From Betaproteobacteria bacterium (GTDB lineage: Bacteria > Pseudomonadota > Gammaproteobacteria > Burkholderiales > Usitatibacteraceae): a stretch of 64,000 nt of DNA. Of the stretch, positions 8,774 to 17,984 are shown one piece after another. A program made the translations under genes and the position numbers. Every line of letters begins with the position of its first letter. Positions within the stretch are counted from its first letter, which is position 1. The notes beneath the pieces were generated by a model. That model saw nothing but the letters and a program-made list of their open reading frames with translations, did no database searches and was not told the DNA's origin. The stretch lies in NCBI GenBank assembly GCA_016711875.1, contig JADJSD010000001.1:1674001-1738000 (forward strand), in the 5' to 3' direction.

Positions 8774-9376
8774 ATGACCGCCATCGTCCATGACCAGGTC
8801 GACGAGAGGAAGCGCCGCTTCCTGATCGTCGCCACCACCGCGGCCAGCGCCGCGGCCGCCGGCGCCGTCGCCGTGCCCTTCCTCGCCAGCTGGTTCCCCA
8901 GCGCCCGGGCCCTCGCGGCCGGTGCGCCGGTCCAGCTCGACGTCTCCAAGCTCGAGCCCGGGCAGCAAGTCACGCTCGAGTGGCGCGGAAAGCCCGTCTG
9001 GGTGTTGCGCCGCACGCCCGAGATGCTCGCCCAGCTCGAGAAGAACGATGCGTTGCTCGCGGACCCGGGCTCCAAGTCGTCCAAGCAGCCCGACTACGTG
9101 AAGGGCCCGGGCCGCTCGATCAAGCCGGAAGTCTTTGTCGCGGTCGGCGTTTGCACCCACTTGGGCTGTGCCCCCACCCTCAAGAAGGAAGTGGGTGCCG
9201 CCTCCGACATGGGCAAGGATTGGCCGGGCGGGTATTACTGCCCTTGCCACAATTCCCGATTCGACCTGTCCGGACGCGTCTTCAACGGCTCGCCGGCTCC
9301 GACCAACCTGGATGTCCCGCCCCATCGCTACGCTGAAAACGTGGTGGTCGTCGGCGAAGACGCGAAGGGAGCCTGA
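8774..9376 (+). CDS. petA: Ubiquinol-cytochrome c reductase, Rieske iron-sulfur subunit
   Basis: Carries the 2Fe-2S cluster of the cytochrome bc1 complex and passes an electron from quinol to cytochrome c1. The 200-residue protein has an N-terminal RKRRFL stretch before a hydrophobic anchor, consistent with Tat export. Cluster ligands are Cys127 and His129 in CTHLGC and Cys156 and His159 in CPCHNS. Cys132 and Cys158 would form the stabilising disulfide. It is the first gene of petABC, with petB 4 nt downstream. Confidence 0.97.
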   Translation: MTAIVHDQVDERKRRFLIVATTAASAAAAGAVAVPFLASWFPSARALAAGAPVQLDVSKLEPGQQVTLEWRGKPVWVLRRTPEMLAQLEKNDALLADPGSKSSKQPDYVKGPGRSIKPEVFVAVGVCTHLGCAPTLKKEVGAASDMGKDWPGGYYCPCHNSRFDLSGRVFNGSPAPTNLDVPPHRYAENVVVVGEDAKGA

Positions 9377-9380
9377 CGCC

Positions 9381-10694
9381 ATGGCCGTCCTCAACAAGCC
9401 GCCGGTTACCGGCGCGGGCCGCATGAACGGCATCCTCACCTGGGTCGACCAGCGCTTCCCGCTGGTGGCGCTCTACAAGAGCCAGGTGGCCGAGTACTAC
9501 GCGCCGAAGAACATGAATTTCTGGTACTTCTTCGGCTCGCTTTCCCTGGTCGTGCTGGTCATCCAGATCGTCTCCGGGATCTTTCTCACGATGAATTACA
9601 AGCCGGGGGCGGAGACGGCCTTCGCGTCCGTCGAATACATCATGCGGGACGTCCCGGGCGGCTGGCTCATCCGGTACATCCATTCGACCGGGGCCTCGGC
9701 GTTCTTCATCATGGTCTACCTGCACATGTGCCGCGGCATCATGTACGGGTCCTACCGCAAGCCCCGCGAGCTCACCTGGATCTTCGGTGTCCTCATCTAC
9801 CTGTGCCTCATGGCCGAGGCGTTCTTCGGCTACCTGCTTCCCTGGGGCCAGATGTCCTTCTGGGGCGCGCAGGTCATCATCAACCTGTTCGGGACCATCC
9901 CCATCATCGGCGAGGACCTCGCGATCTGGATCCGGGGCGACTACAACGTCTCCGACGCCACGCTCAACCGGTTCTTCGCGCTGCACGTGATCGCGATCCC
10001 CATGGCCCTGCTGGGCCTGGTGGTCGCGCACCTGATGGCGCTGCACGAGACGGGCTCGAACAACCCGGACGGTGTCGAGATCTACGAAACGATGGACCCG
10101 AAGACCGGCACCCCGATGGACGGCATCCCGTTCCATCCGTACTACACGGTGAAGGACATGGTCGGGGTCGCGGTGTTCCTCATCGTGTTCTCGGCGATCG
10201 TGTTCTTCGCGCCCGAGGTCGGAGGTTACTTCCTCGAGTACAACAACTTCGTCCCGGCCGATCCGTTGGCGACGCCGGCGCACATCGCGCCCGTGTGGTA
10301 CTTCACGCCCTTCTACGCGATGCTGCGCGCCATACCCTCGTTCTTCAACATGCAGGTGTGGGGTGTGATCGTGATGGGGGCGGCGGTGATGATCCTGTTC
10401 GCCCTGCCCTGGCTCGATCGCGGCAAGGCGAAGTCGATCCGCTACCGGGGAACGTTGTACCGCGGCTTTTTCGCGGCGTTCATCGTGAGCTTCGTGATCC
10501 TGGGGTACCTGGGCGTCGAGCCGACGAACATCTGGGGCGAGTTCCCGAAGGGGCTTCCGGTCGTCGGAGGCGACTACGTGGCAACCTGGGTGGCCCGGGT
10601 CCTCACGGCCGTCTATTTCGCCTTCTTCGTCCTCATGCCGTGGTACACGGCGAAGGATCAGGAGAAGCCTGTTCCGTCGCGGGTGACCTTCTGA
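9381..10694 (+). CDS. petB: Ubiquinol-cytochrome c reductase, cytochrome b subunit
   Basis: The membrane subunit holding the two b hemes and both quinone sites. The ATG chosen gives a 437-residue protein, and a longer in-frame extension overlaps petA and is not credible. Heme-ligand histidines lie in the helix with IHSTGASAFF and VYLHMCRG, and in FALHVIAI with VVAHLMALHE. The Qo-site motif appears as PVWY instead of the mitochondrial PEWY, a variant I believe occurs in other bacterial cytochromes b. C-terminal helices are complete. The stop overlaps petC by one base (TGATG). Confidence 0.97.
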   Translation: MAVLNKPPVTGAGRMNGILTWVDQRFPLVALYKSQVAEYYAPKNMNFWYFFGSLSLVVLVIQIVSGIFLTMNYKPGAETAFASVEYIMRDVPGGWLIRYIHSTGASAFFIMVYLHMCRGIMYGSYRKPRELTWIFGVLIYLCLMAEAFFGYLLPWGQMSFWGAQVIINLFGTIPIIGEDLAIWIRGDYNVSDATLNRFFALHVIAIPMALLGLVVAHLMALHETGSNNPDGVEIYETMDPKTGTPMDGIPFHPYYTVKDMVGVAVFLIVFSAIVFFAPEVGGYFLEYNNFVPADPLATPAHIAPVWYFTPFYAMLRAIPSFFNMQVWGVIVMGAAVMILFALPWLDRGKAKSIRYRGTLYRGFFAAFIVSFVILGYLGVEPTNIWGEFPKGLPVVGGDYVATWVARVLTAVYFAFFVLMPWYTAKDQEKPVPSRVTF

Positions 10695-11401
10695 TGAAAA
10701 AGCTTCTCGCCATTGTGCTTTTCGCGATTCCCGGGTTCGCCTTTGCCTCCGGGGCCTCGGTCCACCTCGACAGCGCGCCGGTCAACCTCAGCGACAAGTC
10801 GTCGCTGCAGCGCGGCGCCCAGATTTTCGTGAACCACTGCCTCAACTGCCACTCGGCGCAGTACATGCGCTACGGCCGGCTCACGGACCTCGGGCTCACC
10901 GACGCGCAGATCAAGGACAATCTCATCCTCACCGGCGACAAGGTCGGCGACCCGATGACCACGACGCTCGCGCCCAAGGACGGCAAGGAGTGGTTCGGCG
11001 TGAACCCGCCGGATCTTTCGCTGGTCGCCCGTTCGAGAGGGTCGGACTGGCTGTATACGTACATGCGCGGCTTCTACAAGGATCCGGCAGCTAAATCCGG
11101 ATGGAACAACACCGTCTTTCCGAACGTCGGCATGCCGCACATCCTCTGGGAGTACCAGGGGGACCAGTCGTACAAGGCGGACGAGCATGGCGGGGGCAAG
11201 CTCGTGCTTGACCGGCCGGGGAAGATGTCCCCGGCGGAGTACGACCGTTACGTGGGCGACCTCGTGAACTTCCTCACCTACCTGGGGGAGCCGGCCCGGA
11301 CCAAGCGCGTGCAGATCGGGATCGTCGTGATGTTCTTCCTTGCCGCGTTCTTCGTGCTCACGCTGCTGCTCAAGAAGGAATACTGGAAGGACGTGCGCTA
11401 G
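10694..11401 (+). CDS. petC: Ubiquinol-cytochrome c reductase, cytochrome c1
   Basis: Accepts electrons from the Rieske protein and reduces soluble cytochrome c. The 235-residue precursor has a Sec signal peptide (cleavage likely after AFA, near residue 18). The c-heme motif CLNCH has Cys49, Cys52 and His53. A candidate methionine ligand sits in NVGMPHILWEY. One C-terminal membrane anchor ends in LLLKKEYWKDVR. It is translationally coupled to petB. A 137-nt spacer without clear structure separates it from sspA. Confidence 0.96.
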   Translation: MKKLLAIVLFAIPGFAFASGASVHLDSAPVNLSDKSSLQRGAQIFVNHCLNCHSAQYMRYGRLTDLGLTDAQIKDNLILTGDKVGDPMTTTLAPKDGKEWFGVNPPDLSLVARSRGSDWLYTYMRGFYKDPAAKSGWNNTVFPNVGMPHILWEYQGDQSYKADEHGGGKLVLDRPGKMSPAEYDRYVGDLVNFLTYLGEPARTKRVQIGIVVMFFLAAFFVLTLLLKKEYWKDVR

Positions 11402-11538
11402 CCGCCCGGCGGCGTTCGTGATCGTGCCCGGTGCGATTCCCGTGAGGGCGCATCGGGCTCGTCGCTTCAAGGGGTGGGACTCTCGTGGGACGGGCGCCGG
11501 AAGCGGCCCGGGGGACAAAAACTAGGGGTGAACAGAAA

Positions 11539-12138
11539 ATGATGACGCTGTATTCGGGGATCACCGATCCCTTCAGCCACCGGTGCCGGATCGTCCTGTA
11601 CGAGAAGGGGATGGATTTCGAGATCATCGACGTGGACCTCATGAACAAGCCCGAGGACCTCGCCGTGATGAACCCCTACAACACGACACCCGTTCTCGTC
11701 GAACGCGACCTCGTGCTCTACGAGTCGAACATCATCAACGAGTACATCGACGAGCGATTCCCGCACCCGCAGCTCATGCCGGCGGATCCGGTCATGCGCG
11801 CCCGTGCGCGGCTGTTCCTGTTCCGCTTCGAGCAGGAATTGTTCACGCATGTGAAGGCCCTCGAGGGTGGACCGGCCAAGGCGCACGAGAAGGCCCGGCT
11901 CTACATCCGCGAGAATCTCATCCAGATCGCGCCGATTTTCGTGAAGCAGAAGTTCATGCTCGGCGAGGAGTTCTCGATGCTCGACGTGGCGATCGCCCCG
12001 CTGCTCTGGCGCCTCGACCACTACCAGATCCAGCTGAACAAGCAGTCGGCGCCGCTCCTGAAGTACGCCGAGCGCCTATTCACCCGGCAGGCGTTCATCG
12101 ACTCGATGACGGCTTCCGAAAAGGCGATGCGCCGCTAG
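11539..12138 (+). CDS. sspA: Stringent starvation protein A
   Basis: An RNA-polymerase-associated protein with a glutathione-S-transferase fold but usually no GST activity. It modulates sigma-70 transcription under starvation and acid stress. The ATG chosen is preceded by AGGGGTGAAC and gives 199 residues (MMTLYSGITDPFSHRCRIVL); a longer in-frame start upstream has no support. The N-terminal thioredoxin-like half and the helical C-terminal half (MLDVAIAPLLWRLDHY) are complete. sspB follows after 13 nt, the standard pairing. Confidence 0.94.
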   Translation: MMTLYSGITDPFSHRCRIVLYEKGMDFEIIDVDLMNKPEDLAVMNPYNTTPVLVERDLVLYESNIINEYIDERFPHPQLMPADPVMRARARLFLFRFEQELFTHVKALEGGPAKAHEKARLYIRENLIQIAPIFVKQKFMLGEEFSMLDVAIAPLLWRLDHYQIQLNKQSAPLLKYAERLFTRQAFIDSMTASEKAMRR

Positions 12139-12151
12139 CCGGGCCGCCGCG

Positions 12152-12568
12152 ATGCCCGACGTCTCCACCAAGCCGTATTTCATCCGGGCGATCTACGAGT
12201 GGTGCTCGGATTGCGGCTTCACGCCCTACCTGAGCGTGAAGGTGGACGAGAACACCCGGGTACCGACGGAGTTCGTGAAGAACGGCGAGATCGTCCTCAA
12301 CGTGAGCCTCAACGCCACGCGCAACCTGACGATCAACAATGAGCTGGTGCAATTCTCCGCCCGGTTCAACGGCGTTTCGCGCGAGATCAGCATTCCGGTG
12401 GATCGGGTACAGGGCATATTCGCCCGCGAAAACGGGCAGGGTGCCTTTTTCACCGTGGAGCAGCCGGCGGAAGGCGAAGGGCCGGCTGAGTCCCAGCCGG
12501 CTGCGGGAAGTTCCGAGCTTCCCCGCCCGCCGACGGCAGGCAAGGCCCGCCTCAAATTGATCAAGTGA
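12152..12568 (+). CDS. sspB: ClpXP protease specificity-enhancing factor
   Basis: An adaptor that delivers ssrA-tagged polypeptides from stalled ribosomes to ClpXP. The N-terminal substrate-binding domain (about residues 1-105) has KPYFIRAIYEWCSDCGFTPY and IPVDRVQGIFARENGQG. A flexible Ala/Pro/Glu linker leads to a basic C-terminal tail ending in KARLKLIK, which resembles the ClpX-docking tail of the family. Length is 138 residues. tRNA-Thr begins 12 nt after the stop and may be processed from the same transcript. Confidence 0.94.
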   Translation: MPDVSTKPYFIRAIYEWCSDCGFTPYLSVKVDENTRVPTEFVKNGEIVLNVSLNATRNLTINNELVQFSARFNGVSREISIPVDRVQGIFARENGQGAFFTVEQPAEGEGPAESQPAAGSSELPRPPTAGKARLKLIK

Positions 12569-12579
12569 GCGCCAGCTTC

Positions 12580-12652
12580 GCCGGCATAGCTCAGCAGGTA
12601 GAGCAACCGCCTTGTAAGCGGTAGGTCCCCCGTTCGATTCGGGGTGCCGGCA
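12580..12652 (+). tRNA. tRNA-Thr(UGU)
   Basis: A complete cloverleaf of 73 nt. The acceptor stem GCCGGCA pairs with TGCCGGC, the D arm is AGCTCAGCAGGTAGAGC, and the anticodon stem ACCGC/GCGGT encloses TGT. The T arm is normal. The genome continues CCC after the discriminator A, so the CCA end is not exactly encoded. In E. coli the equivalent tRNA (thrU) directly precedes tyrU; here a protein gene intervenes. Confidence 0.96.
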
Positions 12653-12655
12653 CCC

Positions 12656-13778
12656 ATGTCAGCCGAAACGAAAGTCGACGCGATATTGCCAACGCCCCGG
12701 CACCTCCCTTCGCTGGACGGTCTTCGCGGCGTCGCGATCCTGCTGGTGCTTTGCCACCAGTTCGACAGGATCCAGGTCACGGCGGCCACCGGGCCGGGCG
12801 TTCGGATCTTCGACTACGCGCTTAACGTGGGCTGGATAGGCGTGCAACTTTTCTTTGTCCTGAGCGGCTTCCTGATCACCGGAATCCTCATGGACGCAAA
12901 GGGCTGCCCCAATTTCATACGGAACTTCTATGTCCGGCGAGCATTGCGCATCTTTCCCTTGTACTTCGGCGCCCTGATGGTCTTCCTGGTGGCGCTCCCG
13001 AACCTGGGACTTGCCCCGAAGTCCTGGGGGGAAGTGGATTTCGCCTACTGGGTGTTCCTATCGAACTGGTTCGGGGGCGAGGCGCTACCCCATTTCTGGT
13101 CGCTGGCGGTGGAGGAGCAGTTCTACTTCGCCTGGCCATTTGTCGTCCTGGCGTTGAACGCCCGGCAAGTAGGTGCCGTTTGCCTTGCGCTGGCCGTCGC
13201 CAGCCTGATGGCGAGAATTCTCATGGTGGGCTTCGGCGTTTCGCCGGATGCCATCTACCAGGTGACGCTCTCAAGGCTGGACGCCCTCGCCCTGGGAGGA
13301 GCGGCCGCGGTCCTGATCCGCCTTCCGCAAGGTGTCCTGGCTCGGCTCCGCGACCCGGCGGCGCTCTGGATTCTGGCCTTGCCGTCGCCGCGGCGGGCTT
13401 CGTCGTCACTCGTGGCTATCCCCGGACATCCACGCTCGGGCAAACCGTCGGGTACAGCGCGCTCGCGCTGTCGTTCGCCTTCGTGGTGCTCGCCCTGGCC
13501 CTCCGGGACAGCAAAGGGACGGAACACCCCGGGCCGGCAAGCCTCTTCAGCCACCCGCTGCTCTGCATGGCCGGGAAATTCAGCTTCGGGATGTACGTTT
13601 TCCACAAGCCGCTGCACGACCTGCTAGGCAAGCCGGTCCTCGACTGGGCGGGGTGCAAGGGGTGGGCATGGCGGTGGGCTACCTGGCCGCCGCGCTGATC
13701 CTCACATTTGCGGTGGGTGCGCTGTCCTACTGGGCCTACGAACGACATTTCTTGGCCCTGAAAGCCAGCTGGCACTAG
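12656..13778 (+). CDS. Acyltransferase family 3 membrane protein, disrupted by two single-base deletions
   Basis: An OafA/YrhL-like integral-membrane acyltransferase that would O-acetylate or acylate a cell-surface sugar. It begins SLDGLRGVAILLVLCHQF and has the signatures LFFVLSGFLITGIL, RRALRIFPLYF and HFWSLAVEEQFYFAWPF, with about ten hydrophobic helices. The frame shifts near 13372 (TTGGCC appears as TTGCC) and near 13655 (a run of five G appears as four). Restoring both bases gives one protein of about 374 residues ending FLALKASWH. The start lies 3 nt after the tRNA with no room for a normal ribosome-binding site. Codon use looks less GC-biased than its neighbours. Confidence 0.82.
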
Positions 13779-13819
13779 CCGGACCCTGCGGTCTCCCGGC
13801 GCCGAACGGTCCGGCCAAT

Positions 13820-13848
13820 TTGCCGAAAGGCTCCTAATCGTGGATAAT
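13820..13848 (+). promoter_or_regulatory. Sigma-70 promoter for the tRNA-Tyr/Gly/Thr-tuf cluster
   Basis: TTGCCG (4 of 6 to TTGACA), a 17-nt spacer and GATAAT (5 of 6), ending 12 nt before the first base of tRNA-Tyr. Spacing fits a transcript starting 5-6 nt before the mature tRNA. It is the most AT-rich spot in this intergenic stretch. Confidence 0.75.
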
Positions 13849-13860
13849 TGAGAGTTTCCC

Positions 13861-13946
13861 GGAGGGGTGCCCGAGTGGTTAAAGGGGGCAGACTGTAAAT
13901 CTGTTGACTTGCGCCTACGTTGGTTCGAATCCAACCTCCTCCACCA
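13861..13946 (+). tRNA. tRNA-Tyr(GUA)
   Basis: An 86-nt class II tRNA with a long variable arm, as expected for tyrosine. The acceptor stem GGAGGGG pairs with CTCCTCC (one G-T). The anticodon GTA sits at 13895-13897 in loop CTGTAAA, the T arm is GTTGG/CCAAC, and CCA is encoded. First gene of the tRNA-tuf cluster. Confidence 0.97.
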
Positions 13947-14008
13947 GATCAGAGCGCCCAGGCCACTTGCTTTCGGGAAGGGCCTTGGCGGGCGGGCGAA
14001 GGCACGAG

Positions 14009-14082
14009 GCGGGTGTAGCTCAATGGTAGAGCAGAAGCCTTCCAAGCTTACGACGAGGGTTCGATTCCCTTCACCCGCTCCA
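14009..14082 (+). tRNA. tRNA-Gly(UCC)
   Basis: A 74-nt tRNA with acceptor stem GCGGGTG/CACCCGC, D arm AGCTCAATGGTAGAGC, anticodon TCC at 14041-14043, a normal T arm and an encoded CCA. Corresponds to glyT of the E. coli tufB operon. Confidence 0.97.
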
Positions 14083-14125
14083 GTTGAAAGCCGGCGCGTA
14101 TGTCGCGCCGGCGAGGCAGTAAAGC

Positions 14126-14200
14126 GCCCATGTAGCTCAGTGGCAGAGCACTCCCTTGGTAAGGGAGAGGTCACGCGTTCAATCCGCGTCATGGGCACCA
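14126..14200 (+). tRNA. tRNA-Thr(GGU)
   Basis: A 75-nt tRNA with acceptor stem GCCCATG/CATGGGC, anticodon stem CTCCC/GGGAG and anticodon GGT at 14158-14160. CCA is encoded. Corresponds to thrT. The first tuf copy begins 79 nt downstream. Confidence 0.97.
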
Positions 14201-14279
14201 GGCACACAGGCAGTGCGCATCACCGCCGCTGAAGGCGACTCAATTCTCATCTCCGGCACTTGAAGAGAAAGAAACGACC

Positions 14280-15469
<1,190 letters not shown>

Positions 15470-15486
15470 AACGAGTTCGAAAGGTT

Positions 15487-15562
15487 AGGCCAGTAGCTCA
15501 ATTGGCAGAGCGGCGGTCTCCAAAACCGCAGGTTGGGGGTTCGAGACCCTCCTGGCCTGCCA
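15487..15562 (+). tRNA. tRNA-Trp(CCA)
   Basis: A 76-nt tRNA with acceptor stem AGGCCAG/CTGGCCT, discriminator G, and anticodon CCA at 15520-15522 in loop CTCCAAA. The terminal CCA is encoded. Located between tuf and secE, the common proteobacterial position for trpT. Confidence 0.97.
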
Positions 15563-15580
15563 CCCGGCAGCACTAAGGAC

Positions 15581-15928
15581 ATGGCAGACAAGATCAAAAT
15601 TGCGGTCGCGGCAATCCTCGCGGTGGCTGGCCTCTGGGGCTACTACGCGCTGGCCGACAGGGCGACGATCATTCGCCTCGCGGCGCTCGCAGGCGGCTTC
15701 GCCGCGGGCGTAGGCGTCATGTGGTTCACGCAGGCAGGACGCGAATTTCTCGTCTTTTCCCGGGAGTCGTGGGACGAGGCGAAGCGCGTCGTCTGGCCCT
15801 CCCGCAAGGAAACCCTCCAGACGACGGGCATCGTGTTCGTATTCGTGTTCGTGATGGCCTTGTTCCTATGGGGTGTCGACGCGGGACTCCTGTGGGTGAC
15901 GCAGCGGCTTCTCGGGCAGGGGGGCTGA
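15581..15928 (+). CDS. secE: Preprotein translocase subunit SecE
   Basis: A small essential subunit that clamps SecY in the protein-conducting channel. The 115-residue product has three membrane helices (about residues 8-25, 31-50 and 84-108), as in enterics. The conserved cytoplasmic segment EAKRVVWPSRKET precedes the third helix. The ATG is preceded by ACTAAGGAC; the upstream in-frame start lies within tRNA-Trp and is rejected. nusG follows after 1 nt. Confidence 0.95.
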   Translation: MADKIKIAVAAILAVAGLWGYYALADRATIIRLAALAGGFAAGVGVMWFTQAGREFLVFSRESWDEAKRVVWPSRKETLQTTGIVFVFVFVMALFLWGVDAGLLWVTQRLLGQGG

Positions 15929-15929
15929 C

Positions 15930-16466
15930 ATGACGACGATGCGCTGGTATGTCGTGCATGCCTATTCCGGCCAGGAAAAGAGCATCCAGGCCGCACTCAT
16001 CGACCGGATCAAGCGTTCCGGCATGGCCGAGAAGTTCGGCGAGGTGCTCGTGCCTACCGAGGAAGTGGTCGAGATGAAGGGCGGCCAGAAGGCGCTCTCG
16101 GAGCGCCGCTTTTTCCCGGGCTACATCCTCGTCCAGATGGAGATGACCGACGAGACCTGGCACCTGGTGAAGAGCACCCCGAAGGTCACCGGCTTCATCG
16201 GCGGCTCGGCCATGCGGCCCACCCCGATCTCCGACAAGGAAGTGGCCAACATCCTGCACCAGGTGCAGGAAGGGGTGGAAAAGCCCAAGCCCAAGGTGCT
16301 CTTCGAGGTCGGCGAGTCGGTGCGCGTCACCGAGGGCCCGTTCACGGACTTCAACGGGTCCGTGGAGGAAGTGAACTACGAGAAGAGCAAGATCCGCGTG
16401 TCCGTGCTGATTTTTGGCCGTGCAACGCCGGTGGAACTCGATTTCGGCCAGGTCGAGAAGGCCTGA
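15930..16466 (+). CDS. nusG: Transcription termination/antitermination protein NusG
   Basis: Binds RNA polymerase, suppresses pausing, and links it to Rho or to ribosomal protein S10. The NGN domain starts RWYVVHAYSGQEKSIQ and includes ERRFFPGYILVQMEM. The C-terminal KOW domain has VGESVRVTEGPFTDFNGSVEEV. Length 178 is standard. Co-transcription with secE is likely, then a structured 114-nt leader precedes rplK. Confidence 0.96.
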   Translation: MTTMRWYVVHAYSGQEKSIQAALIDRIKRSGMAEKFGEVLVPTEEVVEMKGGQKALSERRFFPGYILVQMEMTDETWHLVKSTPKVTGFIGGSAMRPTPISDKEVANILHQVQEGVEKPKPKVLFEVGESVRVTEGPFTDFNGSVEEVNYEKSKIRVSVLIFGRATPVELDFGQVEKA

Positions 16467-16479
16467 GGAATTTGAAGTC

Positions 16480-16525
16480 GCCGCCCTTCCGGGCGGCACG
16501 CGTGGACCGGGCGCGTTTCCCGGTC
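16480..16525 (+). promoter_or_regulatory. Two tandem hairpins in the rplK leader
   Basis: GCCGCCC/GGGCGGC with a TTCC loop (16480-16497) is followed by GACCGGG/CCCGGTC (16505-16525). Neither is followed by a T-run, so they are unlikely to be simple terminators. They may form the leader that ribosomal protein L1 binds for autoregulation of rplKA. That role is known in E. coli and inferred here from position. Confidence 0.4.
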
Positions 16526-16580
16526 GAATGAACGGGGAGGGCGCGCAGTCGGCGTCCGCTGGAACCCGAGGAGTGCCATC

Positions 16581-17012
16581 GTGGCAAAGAAGATCGTCGG
16601 CTTCATCAAGCTTCAGGTGCCTGCGGGCAAGGCGAATCCCTCGCCGCCCATCGGCCCCGCGCTCGGCCAGCGCGGCCTCAACATCATGGAGTTCTGCAAG
16701 GCTTTCAACGCGCAGACCCAGAAGGTCGAACCGGGCCTCATGCTCCCGGTCGTCATCACCGCCTACGCGGACAAGAGCTTCACCTTCATCCTCAAGTCCC
16801 CGCCGGCCTCCGTGCTCATCCGCAAGGCGCTGAAGCTCGAGAAGGGCAGCAGCAAGCCGCATTCGGACAAGGTCGGCAAGCTCACGCGTGCGCAAGCCGA
16901 GGAAATCGCCAAGACCAAGATGCCGGACCTCACCGCCGCCGACATGAACGCCGCGGTGCGCACGATCGCCGGCAGCGCCCGCAGCATGGGCGTCGACGTG
17001 GAGGGGATCTGA
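16581..17012 (+). CDS. rplK: 50S ribosomal protein L11
   Basis: Forms the GTPase-associated centre with 23S rRNA and is needed for RelA-dependent ppGpp signalling. The 143-residue protein begins AKKIVGFIKLQVPAGKANPSPPIGPALG, the signature N-terminal domain, and has the rRNA-binding C-terminal domain with GSARSMGVDVEGI at the end. The ATG start has a GAGGAG ribosome-binding site 6-7 nt upstream. rplA starts 2 nt after the stop. Confidence 0.96.
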   Translation: MAKKIVGFIKLQVPAGKANPSPPIGPALGQRGLNIMEFCKAFNAQTQKVEPGLMLPVVITAYADKSFTFILKSPPASVLIRKALKLEKGSSKPHSDKVGKLTRAQAEEIAKTKMPDLTAADMNAAVRTIAGSARSMGVDVEGI

Positions 17013-17014
17013 AC

Positions 17015-17728
17015 ATGAAGCAATCCAAGCGAGTCAAGAATCTCGCGGGCCTGGTCGACCGTGCCCGCAATTACGCCCTTCCCGATGCCCTCGACCTCGC
17101 GAAGAAGACGGCTACCGCCAAGTTCGACGAGTCGATCGACGTCGCGGTGAACCTTGGCATCGACGCGAAGAAGTCGGACCAGGTGGTCCGCGGCAGCGTC
17201 GTCCTCCCCCGCGGCACCGGCAAGTCGGTGCGCGTGGCGGTCTTCACGCAAGGGGCCAATGCCGAAGCGGCGAAGGCAGCCGGCGCCGATATCGTCGGCT
17301 TCGACGATCTGGCGGAGAAGATCAAGGGGGGCTTCCTGGATTTCGACGTGGTCATTGCCACGCCGGATGCCATGAAGGTCGTCGGTCCGCTCGGCCAGGT
17401 GCTCGGTCCCCGCGGCCTCATGCCGAACCCGAAGGTCGGCACCGTGACCCCGAACGTCGCCGAAGCGGTGAAGAACGCCAAGGCCGGCCAGGTGTAGTAC
17501 CGGGCCGACAAGGCCGGCATCGTGCAATGCACGATCGGCCGCGCGTCGTTCCCGGTGGAGGCCCTCGCGGCGAACTTCGAGGCACTTATCGGCGCGATCA
17601 ACAAGTCGAAGCCCGCATCGTCCAAGGGCGTCTACCTGAAGAAGGTCTCCGTCTCCTGCACGATGGGAGTCGGCATTCGGGTCGATCATTCCACGCTCGC
17701 CGGCGCCAACGCCGGCTCGGCGCAGTAG
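17015..17728 (+). CDS. rplA: 50S ribosomal protein L1, interrupted by an in-frame TAG
   Basis: L1 forms the mobile stalk at the ribosomal E site and represses its own operon. The frame continues unbroken across a TAG at 17495-17497, giving 160 residues before it and 76 after (YRADKAGIVQCTIGRA to GANAGSAQ). At this position homologues have a residue such as Gln or Arg in NAKAGQVxYR. CAG to TAG is one transition. Domains either side are intact, including GPLGQVLGPRGLMPNPK. Many genes here stop with TAG, so codon reassignment is not plausible. Either an error, a sub-population variant, or a true nonsense mutation (L1 is dispensable in E. coli). Confidence 0.9.
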
Positions 17729-17984
17729 CTTTGGGCCGCCGCCGGCCCGATTCGGGCCGGCGGCGGGTTATCCAAGACCGTAGGCGCCCTCCGGGGCTCA
17801 ATGCGGGGCCGCTCGTTCCGGGGCCCCTAGCCTACGCAGATAGCGCACCCCAGACAGGATTTCCCGCCCGCCGGGCGGAGCCGTTCTCCTGACGAAAGGT
17901 CGCTATGGTGGCGCGAAGTCGCCTTTCGGGGAATACCCAAAGTCCCCGAGGTACTGCGCGTCGAATCACTGAAGGAGAAAGACC
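17729..17984 (+). promoter_or_regulatory. Structured rplA-rplJ leader region
   Basis: A 256-nt non-coding stretch. It opens with a perfect 13-bp hairpin (CCGCCGCCGGCCC at 17736-17748 against 17754-17766, loop GATTC) that lacks a T-run. Nearer the gene are two adjoining smaller stems, CGAAAGG/CCTTTCG (17893-17928) and GGGGA/TCCCC (17928-17947). In proteobacteria the L10-L12 complex binds a leader at this place to control rplJL translation; these stems are candidates for it. A clear ribosome-binding site GAAGGAGAAAG precedes the TTG start. Confidence 0.45.

Noticed and set aside
12644..12656. GTG start of the acyltransferase inside tRNA-Thr
   Set aside because: It would place the first codons in the acceptor stem; the ATG at 12656 just after the tRNA is the better choice.
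13779..13860. Duplicate of the tRNA-Thr 3' end marking an integrated element
   Set aside because: No copy of the TTCGATTCGGGGTGCC-type tRNA end was found on the far side of the acyltransferase gene.
17495..17497. TAG read as a sense codon (genetic-code change or selenocysteine-like recoding) in rplA
   Set aside because: Many genes in the window end with TAG, including hisB, hisF and tatC, and no recoding element is evident.
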